DNA of 40,284 nucleotides, from positions 1 through 40,284 of the forward strand of contig NZ_MUXZ01000032.1 of NCBI RefSeq assembly GCF_002015075.1. Direction: 5' to 3'. Source of the stretch: Canicola haemoglobinophilus (GTDB lineage Bacteria > Pseudomonadota > Gammaproteobacteria > Enterobacterales > Pasteurellaceae). The notes under the pieces were generated by a model, which was not told the DNA's origin, searched no databases, and was given only the letters and a program-made list of their open reading frames with translations. Below are positions 1-9,892 of the stretch, piece after piece (position 1 is the stretch's first letter; the number at the start of each line of letters is the position of its first letter). Made by a program: the position numbers and the translations under genes.

Positions 1-3000
1 TTTTTATGGTTGGGTACATCTGTTTTTAATGCATCTTTGTTAATAGATAGGGTATATGCTTTAGCTGTAATACCGCCTTGTTCTCCCCCAGAAACATTGA
101 GAATACTTTCGCTAGCATCCTTAGCCACTGTGGTTCTTGCATCACTCACTGCAGTATAAACAGCTTTACCACTTACCGCTTTTTCTTCGTTAGAAGTGAC
201 CGCACCTTTTTGTAATGCAAAGGTTACGGTAACATCACTACCAGCTGGTGCAGCTGTTGCACTAATATCTGCACTACCAACAAACTTCATCATGCCAGCA
301 GAGAGTTTTAGTTTTTCAAATGAATTTGCTGCTCTACCAGTCTTATTGTCAGTGACTTTCATCGTCACATTTTTCAACTGAGCAACGTTGACAGCGTCGG
401 TATCGGCAGAACCTGCGGCGACGCCGATTAATTGTCTGGTTTTAATCCTGTTATTATCTTGTTTATATGTTTGACTAGCTGCATCCCAATATTTACCCTC
501 GACATTCCCGATAGAAACAGCACCATATCCTGATTGCCACTCCTTATTAGATGAAGTAGATACTGCAAAAGCATTTGGATCATATCCTTGACCACCAGCT
601 GCCCTATCAACATAAGAAGCAGCACCTAAGGCAACTGAATTATCTACTTTAGAAACGGATATCAAACCAAACGCTAAAGCACCATTACCTTCTCCTCTTG
701 CACCTTTACCTAAGGCAAAAGCATTTCCACCATTTGCTCTAGTTGATTGACCAATAGCAATAGTATCTGAGCCTATTGTTTGAGCATCTAAGCCAATTGC
801 AATCGCACTTTTTTCATTATCAGGTCGGTTAGTAGTAGTCGGGTTGTTTTTCGCCCCATAACCAATTGCCACGGAGCCATCAACATCCGACACGGCACCA
901 GCACCAATCGCAATGGCTCCTTCTTTCGCTTTATCATTAGCTTTGTTAATATTTTCATCAACTAAATTGTCATTGATATTCGAATTTCTTGGTTTTGTAT
1001 TATTCACCGAAAAATACTGCACACTAGAACCGCTTACCACTTTTTTCAATTGCGCTACGTTGACCGCATCTGTATCGGCGGAACCAGCGGCGACACCAGT
1101 AATTCTGCGAGTTGCTGTAGAGCCATTACCAACGGAAACTTCGCCATGAGTTGGTTTCCAAATGGCATCTGCCACATTCGCTTCGCTTGTATAAGCTACT
1201 TTTGTTGCTGGGTTATAACCAAAATTAGTTAGGATTGCAGTATTTCTTGAGTTGCTTCCTAGAGCCACGCTGTTTGCGAATGTTGCTTGAGCATCAGCAC
1301 CTAATGCAAGTCCATTAGTATTCAAGGCTTTAGCCGCCTTACCGATGGCAACACCACCATCAATAATTGAGCTATCATGCCCAACTCTCGCACCATCACC
1401 AATAATGACCGCACTTGTTGGTTTGTGAGCATTGTTATTATGGGTTCCTGCATCATATCCGATAACAACCGTTTTTTCGCCTTCAGCTTTTACTCTATTA
1501 CCGATAGCAATAGCGTACTGAGCACTAGCTTCAGATTCATTCGCAAAAGCAAAAGCATTATCTGCGGTTATTTTTGTGTTATATCCCATACCATAAGACT
1601 GATTTCCGCTTACCGTAGGAGTTGTGTGTCCATTATCTCGTTTACCAATAAACGCAGATTTATTGCCTGTTACCGCAATATGAGAACCTATGGCAATTGA
1701 AAACTCACCTGCAGCACCTGCCTCATCCTTACCAACCCAAGATTTATCTGTATCTGTATCCGTTTGTTTTCCTGTTGAGGCGTAATGACCAATAGCAATT
1801 GATTGAGAACCACCAGCTCTTGCATTAACACTTGCAGCTAAAGATTCTTGACCTGTGGTTCTTGCACCTTTACCAACAGCAACAGAATCTTGACCTTTCC
1901 CCTCCGCACTATTTCCTAAGGAAATCGCATTAGACTCGGTTGCTTTTGCATTTGGTCCAATAGCGATTGCATCAGCCCCTGATGCTCCCTCATTTGAGTA
2001 GTTTCCTGCTTTTAATTTTTCTTTTTCCTCAGCAGTTAAAATATTAGCTAATTTTTCTTTCGTTGTGTCTGCAGCTTTAGCAGCTTCCAATGCCTCCATA
2101 TATTTCGCAATATCAAATTTATTATTTGTTTGATATTTTGGGTCATTTACTGCTGCTAATGCTTTAAGATTAGTCGCTTTATCTACAATCTCGGTTTTCT
2201 TCTCTAACTCTTTTAATTGGTCTACTATCTCTTTAATGTTAGCTTCATTGATTTGTTTCCCGTCCGCTTTTCTCGCATCAACGGTTAATTTTTGGACTTT
2301 CAATCTAACATAATTTTTATAATCAACCTCTTTCTGTGCAATTGCTTGCAATTCTTTTCCACTTTTTACAGAGAAAAATCTAACCTTACTATCAGCTTTT
2401 TCTGTTGCGCCATCTAAGCGGTCTTCAATAGTTTTTAACTGCGAAACTGTTACGGCATCTGAGTCTCTATAACCTGATGCGACATTAATTATGCGGCGTT
2501 CATTACCTCTAGCACCAACAGATAAAACCCCCACTTTTGAAGAAGAAGGAATAGAATATGATCCTCTTGCTGTATATCTAGGTTTGGCAAGTTCTGTTTC
2601 TGTGTAATCCACAACAGATCTATAACCTAAAGCCACTGAGTTTGCTAAGGTTGTAGATTGCGCGCCATCACCGATAGCAATACCCCTTTCTACGGTAACT
2701 TTTGAGTCATTACCAATACCAATTTGGTAAGACTTATTCCCTCCACTTAAGTGCACCGCATTACCAATACCGATACTTGCCCTTGAATTATTATACACAC
2801 CATAACCGATAGAAACGGAGTTATCTTTTCCGACCAAAGCACCAATACCAAGACCTACGGAGCCAGCGCCTAACACCGTTGTTGCGGTACCAAGTGCAAC
2901 GGAATTTTGATGTTCCTACACCAATCGCCATAGAGTTAAAGGCTTCTTTGGAAATATAAGTTAATGCACCAATCCCCACGGAGTTATCGCCTAAAATAGC

Positions 3001-4558
3001 AGAGCCCGTACCAATCCCCACAGAGTTATCCCCCGAGTTATGGACGTAATAACCCACCGAAACGGCGTGATCGCCTTCTTTTTTGGTCTTCTTAACCTCT
3101 TCGGTTGTGGTAATAATGACGTCTCTATCTTTTTCTACTTCAAATTTGAAATCACTAGCAAGAAGCGCTGATATTCTTTGACTAACCGTTTGTAAGCCTG
3201 CTTTTGGGGTGGATTGATTTGCTTTAAACCCAGCTTGTACGATTGGGTTATTATCGCCTACTGTGACATCATCAACTGTTGCTGAGTTACCATCCTTGGT
3301 ATAAATGGCTTGTTGTTTTAATCTATCTAAGAAAGTGTTTTCAGAATTACTGCTTAACTTCGCGTTTGATAATACATTTTCCCCGATAGCCACGGCGCCA
3401 GAACCCACCGCTCTTGAGTTAGCACCAAAGGCTAGGGAACCTATATTTGTTGCCTCACTCTTATTACCAATTGCCAACGTATTTGGAGCAAAAACACGTG
3501 ATTCTTGGCCTATTGCCGTTGCCCCTTCGGCATTAAAGTCTGCATAGGTACGCAAACCAATTGCCGTTGAGTTTTTAGCCAAAGCGAAAGATAAGGTACC
3601 TAAAGTGGTAGAAACCGCAGCAGAAGCGACAGATCTTGAACCAATAGCAATGGAACCAATACCTTTAGCAAACGTTGGGGAGTATATACGTTGGTCTTTG
3701 TCTTGGTTGCCATCTCTATTTCTTATATATTTTTTCGAAAACTCCGTCCAAGTCATCCCTCCACCTAGAGCATGAGTTGGAGTTACCGCATTATTAAAGT
3801 CTCCCGTATAGTCACTATAAATTTTCTTAATCGTCTCTTCTGGCAATCTATCAATATATCCTTCTGCATTAGAAATAACATTACCCCAGTCATTGCTGGC
3901 TCCAGCAGCAATATCATCATTACCCAGAGCAATGGAAGATGCACCTGAAGCATAAACATCCGCCCCCACAGCAGTAGCTTGTGCTTTTGCATAAGTCGTA
4001 CTACCGATAGCCGTTGCCTGTCCTCCTACACCTTTAGCACCTTTACCAACAGCAACTACAGAATTCTCAGTTGCACTAGCATTAATACCTATAACCGTTG
4101 AGTCCTGCTTAGTGGAATAAGCCCCACTACCAACAACAGTTGAACCACTACCACTTGCATAGGCGCTGTTTGTTCCTATAACAACAGCGTCTCTTACCTG
4201 TTTATTAGCATTACCAGCAACACTATTATCTGTTTTCGCTAAAAGCACAGAGTTGTTTTTATAATATAAACCTCCTGCGGCCCCAGTTTTTCCAGAAGAA
4301 ACCTCTCCTGAACTAGGTTCGATCTCAAGATATTCCCAAGCATTCGCTTGTTGACATCGTCCCCACAAAAACAGCCACAGCCACCGCAACAGGATTTAAA
4401 TAGAATTTTGAAAGTTTAGATAAGAAATTATTTTGTTTATTAATATCTGCCGGTTCTTTACCCGCACTTGATGCCTTACATTGCCCTGTGGCTAACTCAG
4501 ATACGACCACAAAAGAATTGACAGTTTTACTCCAAATAACGCGAAATATCTTATTCAT
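1..4558 (-). pseudogene. Trimeric autotransporter adhesin (YadA/Hia type), N-terminal part, two frameshifts, runs off left edge
   Basis: Surface adhesin of the type Vc secretion family. The chosen start (4558) follows an AAGGA ribosome site and opens the extended signal peptide MNKIFRVIWSKTVNSF. An ordinary signal segment rich in alternating A and V follows. The passenger has dozens of head repeats of the type NSVALG / AIGxxSxA. Neck motifs (DAVTVSQLK, DAVNVAQLK) lie near 2450, 1050 and 390, and a Lys/Glu-rich insertion near 2000-2400. The C-terminal membrane anchor lies beyond the left edge. The gene is read in three frames. One extra base near 4348 shifts it just before the signal-peptidase site (ANAW), and one extra base in the T4 run at 2905-2908 shifts it in a NSVALG repeat. 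The rest stays open to base 1 in the parts I translated. It is either a recent pseudogene or carries two sequencing errors. Family call is sure; intactness is not. Confidence 0.85.
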
Positions 4559-4615
4559 ACCGATGTCCTTAATGTTCAAATAACTTAATATAGGTAAATT
4601 TTTCTAAATACTCTA

Positions 4616-4643
4616 ATTATCCTCTTTTTGAATAAAAACTCAA
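4616..4643 (-). promoter_or_regulatory. Probable promoter of the adhesin gene
   Basis: On the minus strand TTGAGT (4643-4638), a 16-bp spacer and GATAAT (4621-4616) lie about 60 bp upstream of the adhesin start. Hexamers and spacing fit a sigma-70 promoter. Read by eye only. Confidence 0.45.
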
Positions 4644-4937
4644 CAAGTGAAAGAAATGTTATAAAAGTGGATCTTATTTTGCATGATCAATTGGAGCAGT
4701 TACCTTAATCCGCAAGAAAGGAAAATAGTAAATTGCTCATTAAAGACATTTAAAAGAGCTGAAGTAAATTTTTGTAAGAAGTTACCGCACTTTTAGCAGT
4801 AGAGTAATTTGGGGATTTAATTTAACTTAATTAAGGCGTTATGCCAACGGCATAGCATTTGGAAACAGGTATGAAGGCAAGCGTTTAGGGCTAGTTTATT
4901 CTAGCCCTTTATGATTTATCTCATATTAGAAATGACT
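4644..4937. other. Non-coding stretch between adhesin and dgkA
   Basis: I see no gene here. It holds one uptake-signal core (ACCGCACTT at 4784), a short TATGCC/GGCATA inverted repeat near 4840-4860 and the GGGCTAG hairpin listed separately. A small RNA ending at that hairpin on the + strand is possible but unsupported. Confidence 0.4.
4887..4908. terminator. Hairpin downstream of dgkA
   Basis: AGGGCTAG and CTAGCCCT form an 8-bp stem around a TTTATT loop. The + side continues TTATGATTT, weakly T-rich, and the minus side has no T run. It may end the dgkA transcript imperfectly or end an unseen + strand transcript. Confidence 0.4.
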
Positions 4938-5294
4938 TTAAGCAAATAAAATTATTCCCCAAGTGATTACAACAATTATCATAGCCACAAAAACTGCTGC
5001 GGATCCTTGATCTTTAGCGCATCCAGATAATTCATGGTGTTCTGTACCAATACGATCGACGACTGCTTCAACCGCACTATTCAGCAATTCAGCTACCAAT
5101 ACCAATAATACTGAACCAATCATCAACACGAGCTCAATTTTATCCTTAGCAAGCCAAAAGGCTAAGGGGAGTAAAATACAGCAAGCAAATAATTCATGGC
5201 GAAAAGCGGCTTCATTTGACACCGCACTTTTCAGACCTTTGAGGGAATAACCCGTTGATTTAATTAAATGTTCTAATCCAGTTGTTTTTTTCAT
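4938..5294 (-). CDS. dgkA: Diacylglycerol kinase
   Basis: Integral inner-membrane lipid kinase that phosphorylates diacylglycerol to phosphatidate, recycling the lipid left by membrane-derived oligosaccharide synthesis. The product is 118 aa, close to the 122 aa of E. coli DgkA. It has three hydrophobic segments (about residues 34-48, 53-72 and 98-117). The family signature is present: LNSAVEAVVDRIG, which includes the catalytic Glu, followed by HELSG and AKDQGSAAV. It is the last gene of a minus-strand block, 8 bp after relA, so it is probably co-transcribed with it. An uptake core (ACCGCACTT) lies inside the coding region near 5221. The same adjacency is known in H. influenzae. Confidence 0.95.
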   Translation of the reverse strand: MKKTTGLEHLIKSTGYSLKGLKSAVSNEAAFRHELFACCILLPLAFWLAKDKIELVLMIGSVLLVLVAELLNSAVEAVVDRIGTEHHELSGCAKDQGSAAVFVAMIIVVITWGIILFA

Positions 5295-5302
5295 TTCTTT
5301 TC

Positions 5303-7537
5303 CTAAAGGCGTTTTGCCTCAATCACATCATCTAACTTGGCTAATCTTGCGAGGATTTTACTCAAGATTTGTACGTTATTTAATTCAATTTCCATATCAA
5401 TAGCAGCCAGCTGTTTTTTAGTATCTGCTCGGCTGGATACGCCTAACACACTGATTTTTTCGTTGGCTAATACGGTGGTTATATCACGCAATAAACCGTT
5501 TCGGTCGCTGGCAATAATACGAATACTAATGCGGAAACCGCTGGCATAATTTTTGCCCCAAACAGAATCGACTACACGTTCTGGATGTGCGCTTTGTAAC
5601 TCCATAAACTGTTCACAATCGCTACGATGAATGGAAATACCTCGTCCCATGGTGATGTAGCCCATGATGTCATCGCCTGGAATAGGCTGGCAACAACGGG
5701 CAATATGGTGCATTAAGTTACCGACTCCCTCAACAATCACATAGCCTTTTTTCTCTGTTTTTTGTTGGTTAGCATTATGGGCACTTTTGTTGGCAACATG
5801 GCGTAAAATTTCCTCATCGGCTTGCTGTGCGCTCACTTTGATCAGCTTATTTTGCAAAAAGTTAATCAGTTGGTTTAAACGAATATCGCCGCCACCAATG
5901 CCAGCATAGAGATCCTCTAGGTTTCTCAAGTTATAACGAGGTAAGCCATGTTGTTCCACTTGCTTTAAGGAAATACCTAAACGCGCGATCTCAGCCTCAA
6001 GCAATTCTTTTCCAGCGGGAATATTTTTATCGCGATCTTGTTTTTTAAACCAGTTTTGGATTTTTGCACGCGCTTTTGCGGTATGAGTAAAGCCCAAGTT
6101 TGGATTGACCCAATCTCGACTTGGGTTTGGGTTTTTCTGGGTAATAATTTCAATTTGATCGCCCATTTGCAGCTGGTAAGTAAAAGGCACAATACGCCCA
6201 GCCGCTTTTGCGCCAATGCAACGATGACCAATTTCGCTATGAATAGCATAAGCAAAATCCAATGGCGTAGATCCTGTGGGTAAATCTACTACCTCGCCTT
6301 TTGGCGTAAAGACATAAACACGATCATCAAAGACTTGGCTACGCATTTCTGCCATAACTTCGCCAGAATCCGTAATATCATCTTGCCAAGCTAATAATTT
6401 ACGCAACCATGCAATTTTTTCTTCATAGCCAGAACGTCCGCCACTGACACCTTCTTTATATTTCCAATGTGCAGCAACGCCTAATTCTGCATCATCGTGC
6501 ATTTGTTGCGTGCGAATTTGTACTTCAACAGGCTTTCCGCCTTTGCCTAGCACAACAGTATGAATAGATTGATAGCCGTTGGGTTTTGGGTTCGCCACAT
6601 AATCATCAAATTCTTTCGGCAAATGTTTGAAGTGTGTATGCACAATTCCTAAAGCAGAATAACAATCTTGTAATTTTTGTACGATAATTCTGACCGCTCT
6701 TACATCGTATAAATCGCTAAACTCCAAGTGTTTCTTCTGCATTTTTCGCCAAATACTATAAATATGTTTTGGTCGTCCATAGACTTCTACTTGATCCAAA
6801 TTCTCATTTAGATAGCCACGCAACTCTTGCACAAAATCAGCAATATATTGCTCCCGATCTAAACGGCGTTCTTGTAATAATTTGGCAATAGATTTGTAAG
6901 TATCGGGGTGCAAAGTGCGGAAACAATAATCTTCCAATTCCCACTTCAATTGCCCTATACCCAAGCGGTTCGCCAACGGTGCATAAATATTAGAACATTC
7001 TTTTGCGGCGAGGACTTTTTCTTCTTCAGAATACAAACGATCTGCATCACGCAAATAGCTAATACGCTCGGCAAGTTTGATGATCACGCAACGGAAATCG
7101 TCCACCATGGCCAATAACATACGGCGCACATTATCCACTTGTGAACTATTAGCGGAATGGCTCGCATTCAGTTGGCGTATGTTATCCATTTCCACTACGC
7201 CTTTGACCAACTTGCTGATATTGCTGCCAAAATCTTCTTTTATTTGTGCAAGAGAAGTAATTTTATGGTTTACCAATGGATAAAGCATGGCGGTAATCAA
7301 ACTTTCTGCATCCATATTCAAACTATGCAGAATTTCCACCATTTCCACGCCAGCACGCAGAGAACAAACCAGTTTCTTCTCGGTTTTGCTTTGTGCAATA
7401 AGATACTGTTGCTGTGCATAATGCCAAGCCTGTATTAATTTTTGTTCTACCTGTTCAGGTAAAGCTAAACTTTTGCTCCATTGCTCAACCACAAAATCTT
7501 GTGGATTAAGTAAATGTGAACCACGCACTGCAACCAT
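5303..7537 (-). CDS. relA: GTP pyrophosphokinase, (p)ppGpp synthetase I
   Basis: Ribosome-associated enzyme that makes (p)ppGpp from ATP and GTP/GDP under amino-acid starvation. At 744 aa it has the length of E. coli RelA. Domains in order: an N-terminal pseudo-hydrolase region without an HD pair, the synthetase domain (EFDDYVANPKPNGYQSIHT, with the EFDD motif typical of synthetase-only RelA), TGS (VYVFTPKGEVVDLPTGST, about 405-465), a conserved-cysteine region (ARCCQPIPGDDI) and a C-terminal ACT domain (about 665-744). Lack of the HD motif means it should not hydrolyse ppGpp; a SpoT would lie elsewhere. It starts 11 bp after the rlmD stop, within the recO-rlmD-relA-dgkA block. Confidence 0.97.
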   Translation of the reverse strand: MVAVRGSHLLNPQDFVVEQWSKSLALPEQVEQKLIQAWHYAQQQYLIAQSKTEKKLVCSLRAGVEMVEILHSLNMDAESLITAMLYPLVNHKITSLAQIKEDFGSNISKLVKGVVEMDNIRQLNASHSANSSQVDNVRRMLLAMVDDFRCVIIKLAERISYLRDADRLYSEEEKVLAAKECSNIYAPLANRLGIGQLKWELEDYCFRTLHPDTYKSIAKLLQERRLDREQYIADFVQELRGYLNENLDQVEVYGRPKHIYSIWRKMQKKHLEFSDLYDVRAVRIIVQKLQDCYSALGIVHTHFKHLPKEFDDYVANPKPNGYQSIHTVVLGKGGKPVEVQIRTQQMHDDAELGVAAHWKYKEGVSGGRSGYEEKIAWLRKLLAWQDDITDSGEVMAEMRSQVFDDRVYVFTPKGEVVDLPTGSTPLDFAYAIHSEIGHRCIGAKAAGRIVPFTYQLQMGDQIEIITQKNPNPSRDWVNPNLGFTHTAKARAKIQNWFKKQDRDKNIPAGKELLEAEIARLGISLKQVEQHGLPRYNLRNLEDLYAGIGGGDIRLNQLINFLQNKLIKVSAQQADEEILRHVANKSAHNANQQKTEKKGYVIVEGVGNLMHHIARCCQPIPGDDIMGYITMGRGISIHRSDCEQFMELQSAHPERVVDSVWGKNYASGFRISIRIIASDRNGLLRDITTVLANEKISVLGVSSRADTKKQLAAIDMEIELNNVQILSKILARLAKLDDVIEAKRL

Positions 7538-7548
7538 AATTCTACTTC

Positions 7549-8868
7549 CTATTTGTTCCGTTCAAATAAGCTAATACTTTCCAAATGACTGGTATGTGGA
7601 AACATATCAATCATTGCGACTTTTTTTAATTGATAGCCAAACTTGAGTAAGATCTCCGCATCACGCACCAGCGTGGCTGGATTACAAGACACATACAATA
7701 TTTTCTCTGCGGCCAAATGACATAAGGCATTTAAAGCAAATGCGGCACCGCTGCGAGCTGGATCTAATAAGATTTTATTAAAAGGGATTTTTGCCCATTG
7801 TTGTTCAGCAAAAGGCTGACTTAAATCGCACTGGTAAAATTGGACATGATGGCAATGGTTTCGTTCCCCATTAAAACGGGCTTTTTCCACCATCGGCAAA
7901 ACGCCTTCAATTCCTACCGCACTTTTTACTTTTCGGCTCATTGGCAAAGTAAAATTACCCATGCCACAAAATAAATCTAACACATTGTCCGTTTCTTTCA
8001 GCTCCAACCAATCTAGTGCTGTATTAATCATGCGTTGGTTAAGTTGGCGATTGACTTGAATAAAATCACGAATATCAAAATGTAAAATCGAACCATCGTC
8101 CAATTGGTAATAAGGCAAATTCCCATGCAAATGATGAATATCCAATTCATCTTGCACAAACAGCATTAATTGGTGCTCAAAGGCAAAATTAAGTAACAAA
8201 GTGCGGTCATTTTCTGCCAAGTTTTCAGTGACTCGCAATAACATCGCTACGCCATTATCAGCAGCGACTAATTCAATATGCCCCAAGGATTTTGGTTTTG
8301 ACCAAGTCTGTAACAGCTTAGTTAATTGTGGCAATAAACCATTTAATACAGGTTCAAGCACTTCGCATTGCTGAATACTGACGATCTGTTGTGAGTTTTT
8401 TTGCCGAAAACCGATATCCAATTTTTTACTTTTGGTATCCCAGCGTAAACTCAAACGCGCTCTGCGGCGATAATGCCATTCATCGCCAATAATCATCGGC
8501 ATAAATTCGATAGCTTGAGTTTGCAATTTGGCTAAGCGCTGAAATAAGGCTTTTTGTTTTGCTTCACGTTGCAAATGAATCGGAATATGCTGAGATTGAC
8601 AACCACCACAAGTTTGATAATGCTCACATTTTGGCACTTGTCGCAAAGGGTTGGCTTGTAAGATTTTTATTGCTCGACCTAATCCATATTGGCGCTTATC
8701 GTCAACCACCTGAACTTGCACTTCTTCTTGTGGCAACGCATTTTCAATAAACCACGTTTTCCCTTGAATTTTCGCCACACCTAAGCCCTGATAATCTAAA
8801 TCTTGAATATGGGCATGAAAAGTTGTGCTCGCTTTTTTTTGTTTTGTGGGCTGATAAAGTAAAACCAT
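7549..8868 (-). CDS. rlmD: 23S rRNA (uracil-1939-C5)-methyltransferase
   Basis: Iron-sulfur, SAM-dependent enzyme that makes m5U1939 in 23S rRNA. The 439-aa product starts with a TRAM-like RNA-binding domain (about 15-70). A CX5CX2C cluster motif (CEHYQTCGGC) follows, with a further Cys expected nearer the middle. The C-terminal Rossmann methyltransferase carries VLDLFCGMGNFTLP for SAM binding, LLDPARSGA and the catalytic SCNPATLVRD loop. Length and motifs match E. coli RlmD (RumA). It lies 20 bp after recO and 11 bp before relA on the same strand, so probably one operon. The uptake core appears twice inside it, near 7917 and 8199. Confidence 0.95.
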   Translation of the reverse strand: MVLLYQPTKQKKASTTFHAHIQDLDYQGLGVAKIQGKTWFIENALPQEEVQVQVVDDKRQYGLGRAIKILQANPLRQVPKCEHYQTCGGCQSQHIPIHLQREAKQKALFQRLAKLQTQAIEFMPMIIGDEWHYRRRARLSLRWDTKSKKLDIGFRQKNSQQIVSIQQCEVLEPVLNGLLPQLTKLLQTWSKPKSLGHIELVAADNGVAMLLRVTENLAENDRTLLLNFAFEHQLMLFVQDELDIHHLHGNLPYYQLDDGSILHFDIRDFIQVNRQLNQRMINTALDWLELKETDNVLDLFCGMGNFTLPMSRKVKSAVGIEGVLPMVEKARFNGERNHCHHVQFYQCDLSQPFAEQQWAKIPFNKILLDPARSGAAFALNALCHLAAEKILYVSCNPATLVRDAEILLKFGYQLKKVAMIDMFPHTSHLESISLFERNK

Positions 8869-8888
8869 AAATTTATATCGACTGAAAC

Positions 8889-9602
8889 TTATTTTGTATA
8901 TAAAACGTTCTGGGTAAATAATTCGCGACTTTTTAAAGGTTTATTGCCCAAATAAGGTTTTAAGGCAATACGGCTAAAGCGCTTAGCTGCCTGTAATACG
9001 GCTTTATCCACAAACTCTCTGCGCTCAAAAGCCAATAATTCACGGCCGTAAAAAGTTAAATTATCTTTGATTAGAGAAGCAATAAAGCCTTTTTCCTCTC
9101 GATAACGATAAGTCATGTTTTCATCAACAGGTTTTCCCGAACCTGCACAATGGCAGAAATCCACGGCATACCCCAAAACAGCTAACAATTGAAACTCGAA
9201 AGTGCGTAAACTTTTTTCCAGTTCTTGTGGCGAACGAGCCAACTCCGTTAAACATTGTAAATAATCTTGAAAGAGATCTGGATAAGCAGTTTCGGGCTCT
9301 AATAGGCGAGCAATTAGCTCATTTACATAAAATCCACTATAAAGTGCGGTAGTTTGTAGCGGTAAACTTAACGATGCCGCCTCAGCTTTGATCAAAGTTT
9401 TTAACTCGCCACGCCCAGACCAATTAAGTAGCAATGGTGTAAAGGGTTGTAGCAAAGATTTCCATGGTGAACGTTTCGCTCTTGCGCCTTTTGCCAGCAC
9501 AGTCAAACGACCATATTCTTCAGTGAATAACTCCACCAACAAACTCGTTTCACTATAATCTCGCCGATGTAAGACAAAACCACGTTTTAAATTACTCATC
9601 AT
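8889..9602 (-). CDS. recO: DNA repair protein RecO
   Basis: RecFOR-pathway mediator that binds SSB and loads RecA onto gapped single-stranded DNA. The product is about 237 aa, against about 242 in E. coli. The N-terminal OB-fold is seen as RGFVLHRRDYSETSLLVELF and the KGARAKRS loop, followed by the helical C-terminal domain. A CHCAGSGKPV segment keeps two of the cysteines that bind zinc in other RecO proteins. The start at 9602 is chosen because GGGGG sits 6 nt before it; an ATG follows directly at 9599, and a further upstream ATG (9614) precedes the ribosome site. First gene of the recO-rlmD-relA-dgkA block. Confidence 0.93.
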   Translation of the reverse strand: MMSNLKRGFVLHRRDYSETSLLVELFTEEYGRLTVLAKGARAKRSPWKSLLQPFTPLLLNWSGRGELKTLIKAEAASLSLPLQTTALYSGFYVNELIARLLEPETAYPDLFQDYLQCLTELARSPQELEKSLRTFEFQLLAVLGYAVDFCHCAGSGKPVDENMTYRYREEKGFIASLIKDNLTFYGRELLAFERREFVDKAVLQAAKRFSRIALKPYLGNKPLKSRELFTQNVLYTK

Positions 9603-9697
9603 TTTATCCCCCACCCCATTTCAAACGGCGCATAGTTTAACAGATTTTTTCTTCAGCATAATCTTCATTTGGGATTTATTTTTATCTCAAAAAGCCA

Positions 9698-9726
9698 TTA
9701 GAAAATTTCTTTTAATTAGTTATAAT
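9698..9726 (+). promoter_or_regulatory. Probable promoter of the thiZX transcript
   Basis: A perfect TATAAT at 9721-9726 has TTAGAA 17 bp upstream (9698-9703). Transcription would start near 9733, directly before the TPP aptamer. Confidence 0.5.
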
Positions 9727-9736
9727 TGCTCTCCAT

Positions 9737-9812
9737 TTAGTCGGGGTGCTGTGAAAACAGCTGAGATAATACCCGTGAACCTGATACAGCTAATACTGAC
9801 GTAGGAAACTAA
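9737..9812 (+). ncRNA. TPP riboswitch (thi-box), copy 1
   Basis: The aptamer has the conserved thi-box cores CTGAGAT and ACCCGTGAACCTGATACAGC, then TAATACTGACGTAGGAAAC. P1 is closed by TTAGT (9737-9741) with ACTAA (9808-9812). It lies in the leader of thiZ-thiX. In Gram-negative bacteria such elements usually block translation, or end transcription, when TPP is bound. I see no strong terminator before thiZ, so translational control is more likely. It differs from copy 2 (12470-12545) at only two positions. Confidence 0.96.
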
Positions 9813-9826
9813 TAGAAAACTTAATT

Positions 9827-9886
9827 ATGCACATTTCATTTTATTCACATCTTCCTTTTCTCTCTGAAATTTCTTTGCTGTGGTAA
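9827..9886 (+). CDS. Possible 19-aa leader ORF between riboswitch and thiZ
   Basis: ATG at 9827 opens a 19-codon frame (MHISFYSHLPFLSEISLLW) that stops 6 nt before the thiZ start. thiZ has no convincing ribosome site of its own (only GTGG), so translation of this ORF could feed thiZ by coupling and make it the real target of TPP control. Its own ribosome site is weak too. The second riboswitch is also followed by a short ATG frame. It may be chance. Confidence 0.3.
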   Translation: MHISFYSHLPFLSEISLLW

Positions 9887-9892
9887 CAAAAT

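Noticed and set aside
2905..2908. Phase-variation tract in the adhesin
   Set aside because: The run is only four T on the + strand (AAAA in the gene) and there is no tandem short repeat; slippage at this length would be rare.
3305..3547. Open frames on the strand opposite the adhesin (also at 196, 913, 1050, 1377)
   Set aside because: They are antisense to the repetitive head repeats, lack ribosome sites and resemble no protein.
4784..4792. Single uptake-signal cores (here and at about 5221, 9345, 13382, 15810, 22537, 23201, 25339, 32482, 35798, 39759) as regulatory sites
   Set aside because: They are the DNA-uptake sequence scattered over the whole genome in this family; only paired copies are listed, as hairpins.
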